Shown: positions 62,672-64,000 of the stretch, in pieces
Layout: each line of letters starts with the position of its first letter
Numbering within the stretch: the first letter of the stretch is position 1
NCBI RefSeq assembly: GCF_000009365.1
Contig: NC_008260.1
Coordinates: 1,895,501-1,959,500 of the forward strand
Reading direction: 5' to 3'
DNA: 64,000 bases
Origin: Alcanivorax borkumensis SK2
GTDB taxonomy: Bacteria > Pseudomonadota > Gammaproteobacteria > Pseudomonadales > Alcanivoracaceae
Program-made: the position numbers and the translations under genes
The notes under the pieces: model-generated
What the model was told of the DNA's origin: nothing
What the model saw: only the letters and a program-made list of their open reading frames with translations
The model's database searches: none

Positions 62672-62699
62672 CGTGTAGCGTGTAGCGTGTAGCGTGTAG
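62672..62699. repeat. Heptanucleotide tandem repeat
   Basis: Four perfect head-to-tail copies of CGTGTAG lie 21 bp upstream of mnmH, where its promoter and ribosome site should be. Copy-number change could alter promoter spacing. Confidence 0.85.
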
Positions 62700-62719
62700 C
62701 TGGATTACACTCGCCAACC

Positions 62720-63808
62720 ATGCGCGACGATACCTGTGATTACCTGTCCCTGTTCCTCAATGACACACCCTTGCTGGACGTGCGTGCCCCCGTGGAATTT
62801 GCCAAAGGCGCCTTTCCTGGTACCACCAATCTCGCTCTGATCAACGATGAAGAACGCCACCGCATAGGCATCTGCTATAAGCAGCATGGTCAACAGGCGG
62901 CGATTGATCTGGGCAACACGCTGGTTTGTGGCGAGGAGCGAGAGCGGCGCCTATACGCTTGGCAGCAATGGTGGCAAGCCAATCCCAACGGCTACTTATA
63001 TTGCTTTCGTGGCGGGCTGCGTAGCCAGACGACCCAGGCGTGGCTGCGCGAAATCGGCATCGATGCCCCGCTAGTGACTGGTGGCTACAAAGCGCTGCGC
63101 CGTTTTCTGATCGATGAAATGGAAGCCTGCATCGCCAACCTACCGCTGGAGGTCCTGTGTGGCCGCACCGGCTGCGCCAAAACACGAGTCATTGAGCAAC
63201 AACCCAACGCTATCGATCTGGAAGGCCTTGCCCACCATCGCGGTTCATCCTTTGGTCGTCGCCCAGGTGGCCAGCCCAGCCAAATTGATTTCGAAAATAG
63301 CCTGTCCATTGCTCTGATCAAACAACGTGCCGCACAGCCTGTAAGCATTCTGGTGGAAGACGAAAGCAAACTGATCGGGCGCTGTCACCTGCCTTTTTCC
63401 CTCCAAGACCAGATCAAGTCGCAACCACGTATCATCATTGAAGAATCGCTGGAGTCCCGTGTTCAGGTAACGCTGGAAGATTACGTCATTGGCCCACTGC
63501 AGGAATATGCCCGCTACTTCGGTGAACACGACGCTCTCAAACAACTCGGTGACGAATTACTGGCGTCCATGGATCGCATTCGCCGCCGCCTGGGTGGCAT
63601 TCGCCACCAGCAACTTCGTCAACAGCTTCAGGAAGCCTTGGCCGTGCAAGCAAACTGCGGCAATACCGAGCTGCACCGCGAATGGATCCACAGCCTGCTC
63701 GCCGATTATTACGACCCCATGTACGACTACATGTTGTCGCGCCGGGCGGGCACTATCCTGTTCCAGGGCAGCCGAGCTGAAGTCAGTGCTTTCCTTAACA
63801 GTCGCTGA
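62720..63808 (+). CDS. mnmH: tRNA 2-selenouridine synthase MnmH/SelU
   Basis: A 362-residue enzyme that replaces sulfur by selenium in 2-thiouridine at the wobble base of certain tRNAs, using selenophosphate, through a geranylated intermediate. The rhodanese domain (1-125) has the active Cys95 in 'LYCFRGGLRSQTTQAWL'; a P-loop domain follows with 'LCGRTGCAKT' near 146-155, and 'GSSFGRRPGGQPSQIDFENS' is a family hallmark. Full length. No selD is in the window. A probable selenium-type transporter gene follows. Confidence 0.92.
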   Translation: MRDDTCDYLSLFLNDTPLLDVRAPVEFAKGAFPGTTNLALINDEERHRIGICYKQHGQQAAIDLGNTLVCGEERERRLYAWQQWWQANPNGYLYCFRGGLRSQTTQAWLREIGIDAPLVTGGYKALRRFLIDEMEACIANLPLEVLCGRTGCAKTRVIEQQPNAIDLEGLAHHRGSSFGRRPGGQPSQIDFENSLSIALIKQRAAQPVSILVEDESKLIGRCHLPFSLQDQIKSQPRIIIEESLESRVQVTLEDYVIGPLQEYARYFGEHDALKQLGDELLASMDRIRRRLGGIRHQQLRQQLQEALAVQANCGNTELHREWIHSLLADYYDPMYDYMLSRRAGTILFQGSRAEVSAFLNSR

Positions 63809-63896
63809 GCAATATCACCGGCAGGCCGCTATACTGCATAAGCGTTCCTTGCCGAATCCAACATTCCTTAAGCCTCCCTATTGAACGGAGACAACG

Positions 63897-64000
63897 ATGC
63901 GTTTGAAACTTCTTGTTGCACTGGTTGCTGCCCTGCTGCTCTCTGCCTGCAATGACCCCCACACCGGCACCTTCATCTTTACCGCCATCCCCGACCAGGA
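63897..64000 (+). CDS. Lipoprotein, likely substrate-binding protein (5' end only)
   Basis: The first 34 codons are visible: a lipoprotein signal ('LVAALLLSACND', lipobox LSAC) and then 'TGTFIFTAIPDQ', which resembles the start of PhnD-type phosphonate/selenate ABC binding proteins. GGAG lies upstream. The window ends inside the gene. It follows mnmH, and in Pseudomonas a putative selenate-binding protein gene often sits beside mnmH, so selenium uptake is possible. The assignment rests on a short stretch. Confidence 0.6.
   Translation, partial: MRLKLLVALVAALLLSACNDPHTGTFIFTAIPDQ

Noticed and set aside
1..64000. CRISPR arrays, tRNA or rRNA genes, intact insertion sequences
   Set aside because: None seen: no regularly spaced repeats, cloverleaf-like segments or transposase-like frames were recognised by eye. 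A tRNAscan or Infernal run could still find a small RNA that I missed.

Overview
The window looks like chromosomal DNA of a marine gammaproteobacterium, most likely of the oil-degrading Alcanivorax type. This is an inference from gene content: many lipid and fatty-acid genes (an FadD6-like acyl-CoA synthetase, two acyl-CoA dehydrogenases, FadH, FadI-like thiolase, FabG4-like reductase, MaoC hydratase, a DesT/DesC/DesB desaturase unit, fatty acid cis/trans isomerase), a bacterial NavBac sodium channel, and a Pseudomonas-like Zur/DksA2/PyrC2 zinc-sparing locus. No rRNA, tRNA, CRISPR array or intact insertion sequence was seen. Most of the window has moderate to high GC; the first 3.1 kb are clearly AT-richer.

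Layout. (1) 1-3.1 kb: an AT-rich, probably acquired module with a ParB-like protein, a predicted PD-(D/E)XK-like nuclease and a DNA cytosine-5 methyltransferase, read here as a candidate restriction or defence system. (2) 3.2-14.1 kb: a helicase C-terminal fragment, a DUF2726 zinc-ribbon protein, cbpA-cbpM, an acyl-CoA synthetase, a CBS protein, a NERD-UvrD helicase, a methyltransferase and a NavBac channel. A diverged ~100-bp repeat occurs at 4.3 and 11.6 kb. (3) 14.3-15.6 kb: a frameshifted remnant and a GNAT acetyltransferase. (4) 15.7-24.0 kb: a zinc-starvation locus. A nine-gene leftward run (DksA2, ZigA-type GTPase, DUF1826, Zur, MerC-like, ZrgA-like, FtsX-type ABC transporter, DUF3299) and a three-gene rightward run (small protein, gamma-carbonic anhydrase, dihydroorotase homologue) diverge from one Zur-box-like palindrome. 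(5) 24-27.7 kb: HAD phosphatase, unknown exported protein, cysH, DUF4168 protein. (6) 27.8-34.1 kb: an iron locus with Fur-box-like sites, a two-component system, PepSY/DUF2271/DUF4198 genes and a TonB-dependent receptor broken by a stop codon and a frameshift.

(7) 34.3-41 kb: DEAD-box helicase, dodecin, nitroreductase, DUF1643, DUF3429 and Cti. (8) 41.3-48.7 kb: two acyl-CoA dehydrogenases, an ArsR regulator with a divergent Old Yellow Enzyme, and FadH with a divergent TetR regulator; both divergent regions carry strong palindromes. (9) 48.9-52.7 kb: an exported alpha/beta hydrolase and a four-gene PepSY-PepSY-response regulator-kinase operon. (10) 53-62.5 kb: thiolase and FabG-like reductase diverging around a PsrA-type box, FxsA, an AraC regulator, the desaturase/reductase pair with its DesT-like repressor and operator, and a MaoC hydratase. 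(11) 62.7-64 kb: tRNA 2-selenouridine synthase mnmH and the start of a lipoprotein that resembles a selenate/phosphonate-type binding protein, cut by the window end.

Starts were moved downstream of the longest reading frame wherever a clear ribosome binding site or family start supported it. All functions are read from motifs and remembered family features, without database searches.
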